Shown one piece after another: positions 15,645 through 15,797 of a DNA stretch of 15,797 bases. The position numbers and the translations under genes were made by a program. Below the pieces are notes generated by a model that saw only the letters and a program-made list of their open reading frames with translations, had not been told where the DNA came from and did not search any database. Origin of the DNA: an uncultured Fidelibacterota bacterium (GTDB taxonomy: Bacteria > Marinisomatota > Marinisomatia > SCGC-AAA003-L08 > GCA-002707645); assembly GCA_913020255.1 (NCBI GenBank), contig CAJWAW010000015.1, forward strand, positions 1-15,797. The letters are read 5' to 3'. Each line of letters opens with the position of its first letter. Within the stretch, counting starts at the first letter, position 1.

Positions 15645-15651
15645 AAAGGAG
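15645..15651 (+). promoter_or_regulatory. Shine-Dalgarno of the right-edge gene
   Basis: AAAGGAG is 10 bases before ATG 15662. An ATG at 15652 in another frame stops after nine codons, so 15662 is the start. It is the same sequence as that before glutamine synthetase. Confidence 0.6.
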
Positions 15652-15661
15652 ATGCTTTTTT

Positions 15662-15797
15662 ATGAAATTTTTCACTTTTAAGAAACAATTATTTTTAACC
15701 TTACTACTAACTTCATTTATACTTGCAGATCCACCTTCAAGTTGGGATACAGATAATGATGGACTTTTTGATCATATAAATGATTATCAAAATAGTG
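15662..15797 (+). CDS. Exported protein with calcium-loop-like motif, cut by the right edge
   Basis: Only the first 45 residues are visible. A clear signal peptide (MKFFTFKKQLFLTLLLTSFILA, 22 residues but split here as n-region MKFFTFKKQ, hydrophobic core LFLTLLLTSFI, cleavage near LA) is followed by DPPSSWDTDNDGLFDHIND. The DTDNDGLFD stretch is typical of thrombospondin type-3 / EF-hand-like calcium loops common in surface proteins of this kind of organism. It has its own Shine-Dalgarno and a possible promoter, so it probably starts a new transcription unit. The rest lies outside the window and no function can be given. Confidence 0.75.
   Translation, partial: MKFFTFKKQLFLTLLLTSFILADPPSSWDTDNDGLFDHINDYQNS

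Noticed and set aside
1..15797. CRISPR arrays, tRNA/rRNA genes, insertion sequences or phage genes
   Set aside because: I saw no direct-repeat arrays, cloverleaf-type sequence, transposase or terminal inverted repeats on either strand.

Overview
This AT-rich window encodes no RNA genes, insertion sequences or CRISPR arrays. It most resembles a free-living marine bacterium of the FCB superphylum, probably Marinimicrobia (SAR406). The reasons are very low GC with short gaps, signal peptides ending in a Phe-Ser-Phe/Thr-Phe-Ser-Gln pattern, a gingipain-type (C25) protein, C-terminal dockerin-like tags on surface proteins, a GSII-type glutamine synthetase, and mostly absent Shine-Dalgarno sequences. 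The phylum is an inference; no marker gene is present.

Layout. (1) Bases 1-11645 hold six plus-strand genes that overlap or nearly touch and look like one operon for an exported surface system. They are a two-domain protein of unknown function cut by the left edge, a predicted outer-membrane beta-barrel, a predicted lipoprotein with propeller-like repeats, a 983-residue protein of about 16 propeller-type repeats, an M14 metallocarboxypeptidase and a C25 cysteine-peptidase homologue. The last three end in the same dockerin-like tag with a conserved Cys pair. (2) On the minus strand, 11981-11640 is an ArsC-family reductase whose catalytic cysteine codon is an in-frame TGA. An intact ATG and N-terminus lie upstream, and a bacterial SECIS-like hairpin begins just after the TGA. 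I read it as a selenoprotein that ordinary gene calling would truncate. (3) A divergent control region (11982-12111) with two 18-bp dyads separates it from an Lrp/AsnC regulator, which is followed by a type II glutamine synthetase and a strong hairpin. (4) An SLC13-type anion transporter with two central RCK_C-like domains follows, preceded by a perfect 10-bp inverted repeat. (5) The right edge cuts a new exported protein with a calcium-loop-like motif.

How the parts fit. The first block probably builds and displays secreted proteins and peptide-degrading enzymes, which would feed amino acids to the cell. The Lrp/AsnC-GSII pair is a nitrogen or amino-acid response unit. The ArsC-like selenoprotein is a separate redox gene that shares the divergent promoter region. 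The most notable observations are the UGA/SECIS gene, the shared Cys-paired dockerin tag with no cohesin in view, and a C25 protein in which the catalytic His position is Trp.
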